Positions 1 to 9,302 of a DNA stretch of 64,000 bases are shown here, piece by piece. The notes beneath the pieces are model-generated. The model ran no database searches. It saw only the letters and a program-made list of their open reading frames with translations, and was not told the origin of the DNA. Origin of the DNA: UBA8437 sp964646205 (GTDB lineage Bacteria > Planctomycetota > Planctomycetia > Planctomycetales > Planctomycetaceae); assembly GCA_964646205.1 (NCBI GenBank), contig CAZYAZ010000013.1, positions 25,435 through 89,434 on the forward strand. The letters run 5' to 3'. Made by a program: the position numbers and the translations under genes. Within the stretch, counting starts at the first letter, position 1. Each line of letters starts with the position of its first letter.

Positions 1-254
1 TTCTCGATCGAGAGCATCGGCAGCCGGTGCGTGACGGTTTGGAACCCGGCGATCGGTTCACCGCCCACCTTGTGTGTTGGGCTCTCGGGATTGTCGTACT
101 CGGGATGAGACTTCTCGAGTGACTGGAGTTCCCGCATCAGCCGGTCGTACTCGACGTCGGTCGCACCCGGGGCGTTTTCGACGTAGTACAGCCGGTCGAG
201 TTGGCGAATCCTCTCGCGGAGAGACTCAATCTGTTGTTGGATGGACTGGCTCAT
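1..254 (-). CDS. ligA: NAD-dependent DNA ligase, N-terminal fragment (cut by window edge)
   Basis: This is the first 84 residues of an NAD+-dependent DNA ligase, which seals nicks during replication and repair. The start is the ATG at 252-254; the rest lies beyond position 1. The N-terminal Ia domain, which grips the NMN half of NAD+, is recognisable from 'YYVENAP', then 'DVEYDRLMREL', 'SLEKSHPE', 'SPTHKVGG' and 'HRLPMLSIE', all in the order seen in LigA. The Asp, Tyr and Asp of the 'D..EYD' motif are present; the usual Tyr-His pair is Tyr-Tyr here. The small membrane-protein gene upstream overlaps its start by 29 bases, so the two are probably co-transcribed. Confidence 0.93.
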   Translation of the reverse strand, partial: MSQSIQQQIESLRERIRQLDRLYYVENAPGATDVEYDRLMRELQSLEKSHPEYDNPESPTHKVGGEPIAGFQTVTHRLPMLSIE

Positions 255-561
255 TGTCGTTCGTGGAGTCGGTGACCTGGTCGTGGTTGTCGTTGAGATT
301 TCCGTTGTCGCCGGCCATGGCAAAGACTGCCGAGGCGAGGATCGCGGTCACCTCGGCTGCAAGCAGCCAACTGGCGTTGTCATCGAAAGCGGCCTTGGCC
401 GGGGATGTGGTTTCCGGACCCAGTGCCGAGGCGATCATTGCCAGGATCGTGATCACGAACAGTCCACCGGCGACGATCGTGATTCGGAAGAACGGGTTGA
501 GTGGCTCGACGGTGTCCTGGTCGTTGTCGGCTGTCGGCCGGGATGAGTCCGTGTCGTTCAT
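226..561 (-). CDS. Small membrane protein of unknown function
   Basis: A 111-residue protein I do not recognise. It has an Asp/Thr-rich N-terminus (1-22), a first hydrophobic segment at about 27-46 ('ITIVAGGLFVITILAMIAS'), a short polar loop, a second segment at about 64-82, and a polar Asn/Asp-rich tail. That suggests two membrane passes with both ends on the same side. The ATG at 559-561 lacks a strong ribosome-binding site, and the frame is open further upstream through the SDR gene region, so the start is the first plausible ATG after that gene ends. The 3' end overlaps ligA by 29 bases. It could be a spurious reading frame, but the clear hydrophobic segments argue for a gene. Confidence 0.6.
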   Translation of the reverse strand: MNDTDSSRPTADNDQDTVEPLNPFFRITIVAGGLFVITILAMIASALGPETTSPAKAAFDDNASWLLAAEVTAILASAVFAMAGDNGNLNDNHDQVTDSTNDNEPVHPTTD

Positions 562-614
562 GACACGAGGATCGGTTGAACAGGCCGCCGCGTCAACTGC
601 GTATTGCGGGGTGA

Positions 615-1442
615 TCAGCAGGGAAAGGTTTGTCCACCGCCGTCGACCCGCAGCACCTGTCCGCTGATGAAACCCGAGGCCTCGGTGCACAGGAAGCCGA
701 CGACGCCGGCGACCTCGTCGGGACGTCCGTAGCGTTCCAGGGTTCCCTGGTCGACCATCATTTCGTCGTCGATCGGATTGATTCTCAGGAACCGTTCGGT
801 GACCGTTCCTCCGGGGGCGACACAATTGACCGGGATGTTGTGTTTGCGGAGTTGGTCGGCCAGGCAGCGGGTGTATTCGTGCAAGGCGGCCTTGGCGACC
901 GAATAGATGGCACCATAGGTTCGTCCCGAGCATCCGGCGATACTGCCGATGGTGATGATCCGTCCGGCATTGCGTTGGATCATCTCCGGGGCCACCTCGC
1001 GGCAACACAGGATACTGCCCAGCAGGTTGCGGTCCATCACGCTCTGGTAATCATCCAGCGAGATGTTCAGGCAGTCGTCATTTTCCGGGCGTCCTCCCTT
1101 GCCGACGGCGGTGCCGGCGGCTCCGATGTCTCCCCCGGCGCAGCAAACCAGTATGTCGATCTGTCCAAATCGATTGCGGACTTCTCCGGCCACGCGTTTG
1201 ATTTCTTCCGCGTCGGTGACATCGCACCAGCAGGCCATCGTCTCACCGGGACCCGCTGTGGCGACGTCGTCGGCCACTTGTTCCATGGAGTCCCCCTCGC
1301 CGAACGTCTTCGGGCTGTCCTGGCGGGTGCCGTGCACGGCCACGTTGGCTCCCAGACGAACCAGTTCCTCGGCCATCACGCGTCCGAGTCCTCGCGAGGA
1401 ACCAGTGATCCAGGCAGTTTGTCCAGCAAGTGGGTCCGGCAT
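615..1442 (-). CDS. Short-chain dehydrogenase/reductase (SDR)
   Basis: A 275-residue NAD(P)-dependent oxidoreductase of the classical SDR family. The Rossmann glycine motif 'TGSSRGLGR' is near residue 14, an NAG-like 'CCAGGD' follows, the catalytic Ser is in 'TIGSIAGCSG' and the catalytic Tyr/Lys pair is 'YSVAKAA'. It ends in 'SGFISGQVLRVDGGG', the usual SDR C-terminus, so the gene is complete. Family members reduce 3-oxoacyl or sugar carbonyls; the substrate cannot be read from sequence. An AGGA sits 11 bases before the ATG. It lies 40 bases downstream of gmd on the same strand, so a role in nucleotide-sugar or surface-glycan metabolism is possible but is inference. Confidence 0.9.
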   Translation of the reverse strand: MPDPLAGQTAWITGSSRGLGRVMAEELVRLGANVAVHGTRQDSPKTFGEGDSMEQVADDVATAGPGETMACWCDVTDAEEIKRVAGEVRNRFGQIDILVCCAGGDIGAAGTAVGKGGRPENDDCLNISLDDYQSVMDRNLLGSILCCREVAPEMIQRNAGRIITIGSIAGCSGRTYGAIYSVAKAALHEYTRCLADQLRKHNIPVNCVAPGGTVTERFLRINPIDDEMMVDQGTLERYGRPDEVAGVVGFLCTEASGFISGQVLRVDGGGQTFPC

Positions 1443-1482
1443 GGTGAGAGGTCCTGGGTAGGTGGATGGGTTGAAAGCGGCT

Positions 1483-2469
<987 letters not shown>

Positions 2470-2676
2470 GATGACTCCTGTTTCGTCGGTGAGCGGGTCC
2501 CGGCTAAGATGGCCGGGTGGAATGTGTCGCCGTGGTGGCGGCCGCATGAGTCCAGTTGGATGCGAAAAACGAGTATGAATGGCGGTCATCGAGAGCGTCA
2601 AGCGATGCTCTGAAGGTGCCCGGGTCCACCATCGGGGTCTCCGTAGTTCTTTCCCGAAATTGCTGATGAGCCGCTG

Positions 2677-4608
2677 ATGAGCGATTTGAAAACGCCGGTC
2701 ACTTCGGCAGAGGCCAGTCGGAGCGAGGGGTTCAGGCCCTGGTTGAGCTGGTCGATCGCTTGGGCGATGGCCCTGGTGTTCGTGCTGGTGATCGAATGGA
2801 TGGGCTGGCGGTCGGCACCAGGTGGCGTGATCGAAGCGGCGTTGGTCGGAATCAACATCGACACCGCTCCCTGTCTCTGGTGTTTGCTGTTGGGTGTTCT
2901 GCTGGCTGGTTGGCGACCGGGACGCTTGCCGGGGGCGGGGGCCTGGGGCCATCGGCTGGCCAACTGGTGGATGACACCGGCGGGCCGGGGTGGCGTGGGC
3001 GTGGGAGTGTCGGTGATTCTTGTCGCGGTTGTTTCGCTGGGGAGCAGCTTGCACGTCGCCTCGAGGCCGGTTGCGGGGCCCGGGACCCCCGAACTGGGCA
3101 GTCTTCCGCCTGGGTATCACGACGAGTACAGCTACCTGTTCCAGGCGCGTACTTTTGTCTCCGGCGAATGGACCAATCCGGGCCATCCCGAAGCGCCACG
3201 CCTTTTCGACCAGATGCACGTGCTCAACGAGAACGGGGTGTTTGCGAGCCGGTACTTTCCTGGTGTGGGTGCGTGGATGGCGCCGTTTGTGGCGTGGGGG
3301 AAGCCGGTGTGGGGGCACTACCTGGCGGGTGTGCTGACGGCAATCGCGGTCCTGGGAATTGGTCGAGAATTGGCCGGCAACGGAGTCGGGTTGCTGGCCG
3401 GATTGCTGACGGCTCTGGCACCGGGGATGGCCTTGTTCAGCAACCTGTTGTTGTCTCATCATCCGACATTGGCCGGGTCGACGATCTTCGTGTACTGGTT
3501 CCTGAGAATGCAGCGGACCGGCATTCCCGGGTGCGGGTTGTTGGCGGGGATGGGTTTGTCACTGGCGATGTTGTGTCGCCCGTTGACAGCCGCAGCCGTG
3601 GGTTTGCCGTTTGGTTGCTGGCTGGCGTGGTGGTGGATCAGGGGGGATGGTCAGGAGGCTCTTCGCTGGCGACATCTCCGTGTCGGGTTCGTCGCGTTGC
3701 CACTCGTGGCAGGCCTGGCGGTGATGGGTTGGTACAACCACCAGTTGACCGGTGACTGGAGGACCACTCCGTACCAGGTCTTCACAGACAAATACACGCC
3801 TCGTCACGTGTACGGATTCGACAACGTGGAACGGGGCGAGCAGCGGATTGCCGGGATGGATCGTGTTCAACGGCAGAGGGTCCTGCAGCACTATGACCAG
3901 TGGGCCGAGAACCTGGATGCGGAGTTGGCGGTCCGGAACGTGGTCAGCCGGGTGGTCGAGTCAGGCAAGTGGACTGTCGGCCTGGTCACGTTGCTGATGA
4001 CCTCGGTGGTGGTATTGGCCGGATTCCTGCTGGGGACAGTTCCCCTGCCGGGACGCCGCTGGCTGCCGGTTGTGCTGGCGATCCTCTGTGTGCACCTGGT
4101 CCATGTGCCGTACTGGTATGCGGGAATCATGGACTGGCACTATGTCTTCGAAACCTCGCCCCTGTGGTGCCTGTTGGTGTCGGGTGTGACGGTTCGGCTG
4201 TGGCAGGAAGCCGGGCGGGTTGGTCGACCGGGCGTCGCATTGGCCTGGGTTGGGCTTCTGCTGGTTACGCCGGTGACGTCCTACCTGGATTTCGAACCGG
4301 TCTGGGCTCCGTCCCGGGTCGATGCAGCAGTCAACAACGTTGGCTTTGCCCGGGCTCGCCATGCCGAATTCCGCAAGCGGGTGTCCCGGCGAACCGGCAG
4401 TGACCCGGCCCTGGTTCTGGTCAAACCCGATTCGACCGATCGGCATATCGACTTCGTTGTCAATGAACCGATGCTCGACACGCATTTGCTGGTGGGACGG
4501 TACATTCCCAAGGTGGTGCCGATGTCCCGGGTTTTGAAATTGTTTCCCAATCGACGGGTGTTTGTCTTCGATGCCGGTGGGGGGAGCATGAGGGAGATAA
4601 GGCGGTGA
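2677..4608 (+). CDS. Multi-pass membrane protein, GT-C glycosyltransferase-like
   Basis: A 643-residue polytopic membrane protein. After a first membrane segment and the acidic loop 'GYHDEYSYLFQARTFVSG' (about 147-165) come many hydrophobic helices. A negatively charged first loop followed by 'RYFPGVGAWMAPFV' resembles the lipid-phosphate-sugar-dependent GT-C transferases (ArnT/PMT-like, GT39/GT83). Such enzymes move a sugar from a polyprenyl-phosphate donor to lipid or protein on the outer face of the inner membrane. The C-terminal ~100 residues are soluble and periplasmic in this model. The acceptor is unknown. The stop overlaps the GTG start of folP (GTGA), so the two are translated together, although they have no obvious common function. 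Confidence 0.75.
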   Translation: MSDLKTPVTSAEASRSEGFRPWLSWSIAWAMALVFVLVIEWMGWRSAPGGVIEAALVGINIDTAPCLWCLLLGVLLAGWRPGRLPGAGAWGHRLANWWMTPAGRGGVGVGVSVILVAVVSLGSSLHVASRPVAGPGTPELGSLPPGYHDEYSYLFQARTFVSGEWTNPGHPEAPRLFDQMHVLNENGVFASRYFPGVGAWMAPFVAWGKPVWGHYLAGVLTAIAVLGIGRELAGNGVGLLAGLLTALAPGMALFSNLLLSHHPTLAGSTIFVYWFLRMQRTGIPGCGLLAGMGLSLAMLCRPLTAAAVGLPFGCWLAWWWIRGDGQEALRWRHLRVGFVALPLVAGLAVMGWYNHQLTGDWRTTPYQVFTDKYTPRHVYGFDNVERGEQRIAGMDRVQRQRVLQHYDQWAENLDAELAVRNVVSRVVESGKWTVGLVTLLMTSVVVLAGFLLGTVPLPGRRWLPVVLAILCVHLVHVPYWYAGIMDWHYVFETSPLWCLLVSGVTVRLWQEAGRVGRPGVALAWVGLLLVTPVTSYLDFEPVWAPSRVDAAVNNVGFARARHAEFRKRVSRRTGSDPALVLVKPDSTDRHIDFVVNEPMLDTHLLVGRYIPKVVPMSRVLKLFPNRRVFVFDAGGGSMREIRR

Positions 4609-5471
4609 GTGGGGTGGCTGGTGTGACTGGTGGTCGAAATTGGCTGGTGGGAGAAACCACTCATGTCCTGGGTGGGACGCCGTGGTTGATGGGGATTCTG
4701 AACGTCACTCCCGACAGCTTCTCCGATGGTGGCCAGCACGAAACGGTCGAGCTGGCCGTTGAGCGAGCTGCCGACATGGTGTCAGCGGGGGCGTCAATAA
4801 TTGATATCGGCGGAGAATCCACGCGACCGGGAGCCGCCCCGGTCGAGATCGACGAGGAATTGCGGAGGGTGGTGGCGGTGGTCGAGGCGGTGTGCCAGCG
4901 GGTGGATGTCCCGGTCTCGATCGACACGATGAAGGCCGACGTGGCCCGGGCGGCGGTCGAGGCGGGAGCGAGCGTGGTCAATGATGTCTCGGGACTGGAA
5001 GCCGACCCGGGCATGGTCGAAACGTGTGTCGATCTCGACGTGGCGGTCGTCTGCATGCACATGCGAGGCACCCCGCAGACGATGCAGGACGATCCCGTTT
5101 ACGCGGATGTGGTCGAGGAGGTGGCGAGTTACCTGGAGGGCCGTCTGGACCACCTGGTGGCGTCGGGGTTGGCGGCTGAACGCGTGATACTGGATCCGGG
5201 AATTGGTTTCGGTAAGTCCGCCGCGCACAACCTGGATCTGCTTTCGTCGATTGCCCGTTTGCATCAGATTGGTCGACCGGTGCTGGTTGGCCATTCGCGG
5301 AAACGGTTTCTCTCGAAACTGCTTGGCCGACCGGTCGATGAACGGACGGCGGGAACGGTTGGGGTGTCGGTGGCACTGGCCGGACAGGGGGTCGAGATCA
5401 TTCGGGTCCACGACGTCGCAGCGGTGCACGACGCATTGGTGGCCTGGCGAACGGTCAACGAGCGAACGTGA
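4605..5471 (+). CDS. folP: Dihydropteroate synthase
   Basis: Condenses 6-hydroxymethyl-dihydropterin diphosphate with p-aminobenzoate in folate synthesis (sulfonamide target). The 288-residue TIM barrel carries the two family signatures 'GILNVTPDSFSDGG' and 'DIGGESTRPGA', then 'NDVSGLEADPGM', 'VVCMHMRGTPQTMQDDP', 'ILDPGIGFGKSAAHNLDLL', 'GHSRKRFL' and the terminal 'RVHDVAAVHDAL' with the His/Arg substrate contacts. The GTG start overlaps the TGA of the preceding membrane-protein gene, which suggests translational coupling. Nothing looks damaged. Confidence 0.96.
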   Translation: MSGVAGVTGGRNWLVGETTHVLGGTPWLMGILNVTPDSFSDGGQHETVELAVERAADMVSAGASIIDIGGESTRPGAAPVEIDEELRRVVAVVEAVCQRVDVPVSIDTMKADVARAAVEAGASVVNDVSGLEADPGMVETCVDLDVAVVCMHMRGTPQTMQDDPVYADVVEEVASYLEGRLDHLVASGLAAERVILDPGIGFGKSAAHNLDLLSSIARLHQIGRPVLVGHSRKRFLSKLLGRPVDERTAGTVGVSVALAGQGVEIIRVHDVAAVHDALVAWRTVNERT

Positions 5472-5480
5472 CCGCAGCGG

Positions 5481-6476
5481 CTACTCGTTTCGGGGCGGTC
5501 GCATCATCAGCGAGTCGGTCGCCTCGGCCGCCCGCTTGTCTTCGAAGAGTACGCGAAACACCTCGGCAGTGATCGGCATCTCGATCCCTTGTTGCTCGGC
5601 GAGTTCGTGTACGCTGCGAGTGGTCCAGACCCCCTCGGCCACAGCATCCATGCTTTCGAGGATCTGTTGGAGAGTTTCTCCTTTGCCGAGCCGTTCACCG
5701 ACCTTGCGGTTTCGGCTGTAGGGGCTGGCACAGGTGGTGATCAGGTCGCCCATGCCCGCCAACCCGGCAAAGGTCTTGGCTTCGGCGCCCAGCGACATGC
5801 CAAAACGTGTCATCTCGACCAGCCCTCGTGTCATCAGGGCGCTCTTGGCGTTGTCACCGTAACCCAGTCCATCACAAATGCCCGCGGCGATGGCGATGAC
5901 ATTCTTGAGTGCCGCCGCCAGTTCGACACCGATGATGTCGACGTTGGTGTAGACACGAAAACGATCGGTGCTGAAAATTTGTTGCACACTGCGGGCCAAG
6001 GGCAGGTCACCGCTGGCGGCGACGACGGTCGCCGGCAGTCGTCGAGTGATCTCCTCGGCGTGACTGGGACCGCTCAGCGAGACGACGGCACGGCTTCCCA
6101 GGACCTGGCCAATGATCTCGCTGGGACGCAGAAACGTCCCGTTTTCAATTCCCTTGATCACGCTGACCACCGGTCGGTCGTCGTTCAATGCGGGAGAAAT
6201 GGTCTGGAGGCAATCGCGAAGGAAGGCGGTAGGAACGGCCATCACCAGCAGGTCGCTGTCGGTAACGGCCGCGGTGATGTCGGATGTGACAGTGATTGAT
6301 TCGGGAATCGCAATTCCCGGCAGCAACCTCTGGTTCTCCCGCGAAGCCGTCATGTTCGCCGCGTGTTCGGCATTTCGTGCCCAGAGAGTCACCTGTTGCT
6401 CGGGGTTCTCGGCGAGGACTATGGCGCAGGCCGTCCCCATCGCTCCACCACCGATAACCGTGATTCGGTTCGACAT
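5481..6476 (-). CDS. gpsA: Glycerol-3-phosphate dehydrogenase [NAD(P)+]
   Basis: Reduces dihydroxyacetone phosphate to sn-glycerol-3-phosphate, the backbone for phospholipids. The 331 residues start with the nucleotide motif 'ITVIGGGAMGTACAIVLAE' and include 'LSGPSHAEEI', the active-site block 'ELAAALKNVIAIAAGICDG' with the catalytic Lys, and 'AGMGDLITTC'. It is complete and of normal length. It lies tail to tail with folP (9 bases between stops). The product would feed plsY (17439) in this window. A 234-base spacer separates it from the divergent gene at 6711 and must hold promoters for both. Confidence 0.96.
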   Translation of the reverse strand: MSNRITVIGGGAMGTACAIVLAENPEQQVTLWARNAEHAANMTASRENQRLLPGIAIPESITVTSDITAAVTDSDLLVMAVPTAFLRDCLQTISPALNDDRPVVSVIKGIENGTFLRPSEIIGQVLGSRAVVSLSGPSHAEEITRRLPATVVAASGDLPLARSVQQIFSTDRFRVYTNVDIIGVELAAALKNVIAIAAGICDGLGYGDNAKSALMTRGLVEMTRFGMSLGAEAKTFAGLAGMGDLITTCASPYSRNRKVGERLGKGETLQQILESMDAVAEGVWTTRSVHELAEQQGIEMPITAEVFRVLFEDKRAAEATDSLMMRPPRNE

Positions 6477-6710
6477 GGCCCGTTGTCCAGGGTGACACAG
6501 TCGTGGCCGGTCGCTCCGGCAGCGACCCGTTGGCAGGGCATTCTAGACCAACCGAGAGTTCAACTGAAGCGACGATCTGTTCGGGGTGCCCCGAGAGAAT
6601 GCGGGGATTGGGTGGATTCTGGTGTTGACGCAGATGACGACATAAAGACAATCCGCACTCGCTCCACTCATCTCTCTCCAATTCACACCCCGCGTTACGC
6701 AGGTGCGACT

Positions 6711-7476
6711 GTGACTGCGCCCATCAAAGCGATTGTTTCATTTTTCCTGGTTCTTTCTTCGGCCGTGTTGTCGGCTGAACCGGTCCTGCTTGTGGACACC
6801 GTGGTTCGCGGGCAGGCGCCTGCAGCCAACATGGTTCCGGGTACTCCAATGGCTGTGCCGGGCGGAGTTGCACCGGCATATGCTCCGGTTGCGGCCGGCA
6901 CTCCTGTCTACAACCCGGCTTATGACCCTGCTCCCATGGCAGGGTATCCGGCCACCGCGCCTCCGACGACGTGGATGGCGATGCCGGCAATGCAAACGGG
7001 CAATCCCATGGGGATTGCACCAGCTCCAGGACTCCAGCCGGCTCCCTGGGCAACGCAACCGACGCCTGGCCAGGTACCCGGTGGCATGACATTTGGCGCG
7101 CACTCCAGCCTGCAGCCATACCGCTTGAATGCCTGGACGGGCCGGGTCGAGGGCAGTTTTCTGCCACGGGAATCGACCGAGGGGCAACTGGGCCAANNNN
7201 NNNNNNNNNNNNNNNNNNNNNNNNNNNNNNNNNNNNNNNNNNNNNNNNNNNNNNNNNNNNNNNNNNNNNNNNNNNNNNNNNNNNNNNNNNNNNNNNCGGG
7301 ACCAGGTGGAATTCGAAGGCTACAGGTTGATGATGGGATTCCGATCCGAGACGCTCCAGTATTCGAGTTTCATCGAGGCTGGCTGGGTCTTTTCTCGTTC
7401 CACCCGTTTTGCCGGACCGACACCCGGGTTTGATATTGGCGACGGTTTTATTGCTCGAGCCGGGGTCAGCTTCTAG
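6711..7476 (+). CDS. Proline/alanine-rich secreted protein, probable outer-membrane protein; interrupted by an assembly gap
   Basis: The GTG at 6711 follows an AGG and opens a signal-peptide-like segment 'AIVSFFLVLSSAVLSAEP'. A low-complexity Pro/Ala/Met-rich stretch follows (about residues 35-125; 'PAYDPAPMAGYPATAPP'), then the frame enters the N run at 7197. After the gap a different frame is open and codes 'GYRLMMGFRSETLQYSSF' and 'DIGDGFIARAGVSF', ending at 7474-7476. The alternating pattern and the terminal Phe resemble the last strands of an outer-membrane beta-barrel, as in several planctomycete proteins. The frame change is explained by the unknown true gap length, so I treat it as one gene. 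Function unknown. Confidence 0.6.
7197..7296. other. Assembly gap (100 N)
   Basis: Exactly 100 N, the usual placeholder for an unknown distance. It falls inside the gene at 6711-7476, just after its low-complexity region; the reading frame on the two sides differs. Confidence 0.98.
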
Positions 7477-7526
7477 AGCTGGCTGTGCGAAGTGTCGAGC
7501 GAGAACACCAGGCGTGGGAGTCTTGC

Positions 7527-8264
7527 GTGAGTGCGGCGGTTGCGATCGTGCTGGCTGCTGGCGAGGGCCGGCGGATGAAGTCGGATCTTCCCAAGGTGTT
7601 GCACGTTGCGGCCGAACGTCCTCTCGTCGAGTGGGTTCTGAAAGCCGCTCGGGATGCAGGAATCGCTCGGCTGGTGGTGGTCGTGGGGCACAAGGCTGAA
7701 GAGGTTCGCACGGCTCTGGGGCACCATGACGACGTGTCTTTTGCCCTGCAGTCGGAACAACTGGGTACCGGTCATGCGGTCTCGATGTGTCGTGATGTGT
7801 TGTCCGACCATGCCGGGCCAGTGGTGGTTCTCAATGGTGATATGCCCCTGATCCGGAGTGATTCGATTCGTTCATTGCTGGACGCTCAGTGCGAGGGATC
7901 TGCTGCTTGTGTGGTCGGAACAGCACGAACCGAATCGAATGCCGGGCTGGGCCGAATCGTACGAGACAAGGACGGTGAGTTTCTCCGGATCGTCGAGGAG
8001 GTGGACGCGACACCCGAGGAGGCGGTGATCCAGGAAATCAACACCGGTCTGTACGCCTTTGATGGCTCCCTGTTGTGGGAGGCTTTGTCACGCGTCGAAC
8101 CGAACAATCAACAGGGGCAGTACTACCTCACCGATTGTGCGGAGATCCTGATGGCCGAGGGGCATCGCGTTGTGGCTTCGTGTTCACTTGCGATCGACGA
8201 GGCGTTGGGGGTCAACACGCCGGATCAATTGACGGAAGTGGGCGAGGTTCTCTCGCGCGCTTGA
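7527..8264 (+). CDS. glmU: UDP-N-acetylglucosamine pyrophosphorylase domain protein (GlmU N-terminal half only)
   Basis: A 245-residue nucleotidyltransferase that would join UTP and GlcNAc-1-phosphate to make UDP-GlcNAc for peptidoglycan and LPS. Motifs match GlmU: 'VLAAGEGRRMKSDLPKVLH' (the LxxGxGxxM...K signature), 'QSEQLGTGHAV', 'VVLNGDMPLI', 'EINTGLYAFDG', 'GQYYLTDCAEIL' and 'ALGVNTPDQL'. The GTG at 7527 has GGGAG six bases upstream. Usual GlmU is about 450 residues; this protein stops right after the first domain, with no left-handed beta-helix acetyltransferase. The GlcN-1-P acetylation step must therefore be done elsewhere. It precedes prs, the same order as glmU-prs in Bacillus. Confidence 0.88.
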   Translation: MSAAVAIVLAAGEGRRMKSDLPKVLHVAAERPLVEWVLKAARDAGIARLVVVVGHKAEEVRTALGHHDDVSFALQSEQLGTGHAVSMCRDVLSDHAGPVVVLNGDMPLIRSDSIRSLLDAQCEGSAACVVGTARTESNAGLGRIVRDKDGEFLRIVEEVDATPEEAVIQEINTGLYAFDGSLLWEALSRVEPNNQQGQYYLTDCAEILMAEGHRVVASCSLAIDEALGVNTPDQLTEVGEVLSRA

Positions 8265-8354
8265 CAATTGCGCCCGGGTTGGGCAGAACGGGAACGCCTT
8301 GGGTGTCCCGGTCTGCGTTGAGTGAGGGACGCGGCACGTTTGCGAAAGGGTGGT

Positions 8355-9302
8355 ATGTACGATCATCTGACGTTGATCAGCGGTCGTGGCCATCCCGAGT
8401 TGGCGTTGGAGATTTCCGACCACCTGGGACTCCCGCTCGGAGCCGTCCAGGTTGCAGATTTTCCCGACGGGGAGATCAGTGTCCAGTTGGACCACAACAT
8501 CCGCGGTTGTGACGTGTTTCTGGTGCAGCCGACCGGGCCTCCGACCAACGACAACGTGATGGAGTTGTTGATCCTGATCGATGCGTGTCGTCGTGCCAGC
8601 GCCGCGCGGATCACGGCGGTGATCCCTTACTTTGGTTACGCACGTCAGGACCGCAAGGATGCTGGTCGCGTGCCGATTTCCGCCAAGCTGGTGGCCAACT
8701 TGATCGTTCAGGCTGGAGCGGACCGGGTGTTGACGATGGATCTGCACGCAGCACAGATCCAGGGTTTTTTTGACGTCCCGGTGGACCACCTGTATGCCGC
8801 TCCGATCCTGGATGAATATTTCGAGTCGCTGGGCTTGCCCGCCGAGGAGATCGTTGTATTGAGCCCGGACGAGGGGAGCATCAAGCGAAGCCTTTCTCAT
8901 GTCCGCCGTCTGGGCGGGGCGCTGGCTATTGTCGACAAGCGACGGAGCAGTGCGACGGAGACCGAGCAGGCCAACCTGATCGGTGGCCCAATTGACGGCC
9001 GTACCGTGTTGATCTTTGACGACATGATCAGCACGGGAGGGTCGATCGTGGGGGCTGTTGAGGTGGCCCGGGAACACGGTGCACGTGAGATCTACGTGAG
9101 TGCCACTCACGCGGTGCTGTGTGGTCCGGCCCCCACCCGACTCCGCGAAGCGGGCATCAAGCAGTGCGTGTTCACCAACAGCTTGCCGCTGACTGGCGAG
9201 AAGCAGTTGCCCGACATGACGGTGGTGTCAGTGGCTCCATTGCTGGGCGAAGCGATTCGGCGGATTCACCGCAACGAATCGGTCAGTGGACTGTTTGGCT
9301 AG
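8355..9302 (+). CDS. prs: Ribose-phosphate pyrophosphokinase
   Basis: Makes phosphoribosyl pyrophosphate from ribose-5-phosphate and ATP for nucleotide, His and Trp synthesis. The 315-residue protein matches the family over its length: 'LISGRGHPELALEISDHLG', 'VADFPDGEISVQLD', 'YFGYARQDRK', 'VLTMDLHAAQIQGFFD' and the PRPP-binding loop 'VLIFDDMISTGGSI'. I prefer the ATG at 8355 (AAGGG just upstream) over an in-frame start at 8322, since homologues begin close to 'LTLISG'. The stop shares the palindrome CTAG with the stop of the convergent GH3 gene (9299-9302). Confidence 0.96.
   Translation: MYDHLTLISGRGHPELALEISDHLGLPLGAVQVADFPDGEISVQLDHNIRGCDVFLVQPTGPPTNDNVMELLILIDACRRASAARITAVIPYFGYARQDRKDAGRVPISAKLVANLIVQAGADRVLTMDLHAAQIQGFFDVPVDHLYAAPILDEYFESLGLPAEEIVVLSPDEGSIKRSLSHVRRLGGALAIVDKRRSSATETEQANLIGGPIDGRTVLIFDDMISTGGSIVGAVEVAREHGAREIYVSATHAVLCGPAPTRLREAGIKQCVFTNSLPLTGEKQLPDMTVVSVAPLLGEAIRRIHRNESVSGLFG

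Noticed and set aside
562..1008. Upstream extension of the frame of the 226-561 gene
   Set aside because: It lies antisense-frame within the SDR gene and is Arg-rich with no protein-like pattern.
2470..3462. Upstream 331-codon extension of the gmd open frame
   Set aside because: It runs antisense through the membrane-protein gene at 2677 and is Arg/Gln/Pro-rich; the gmd start with a ribosome-binding site at 2469 explains the real protein.
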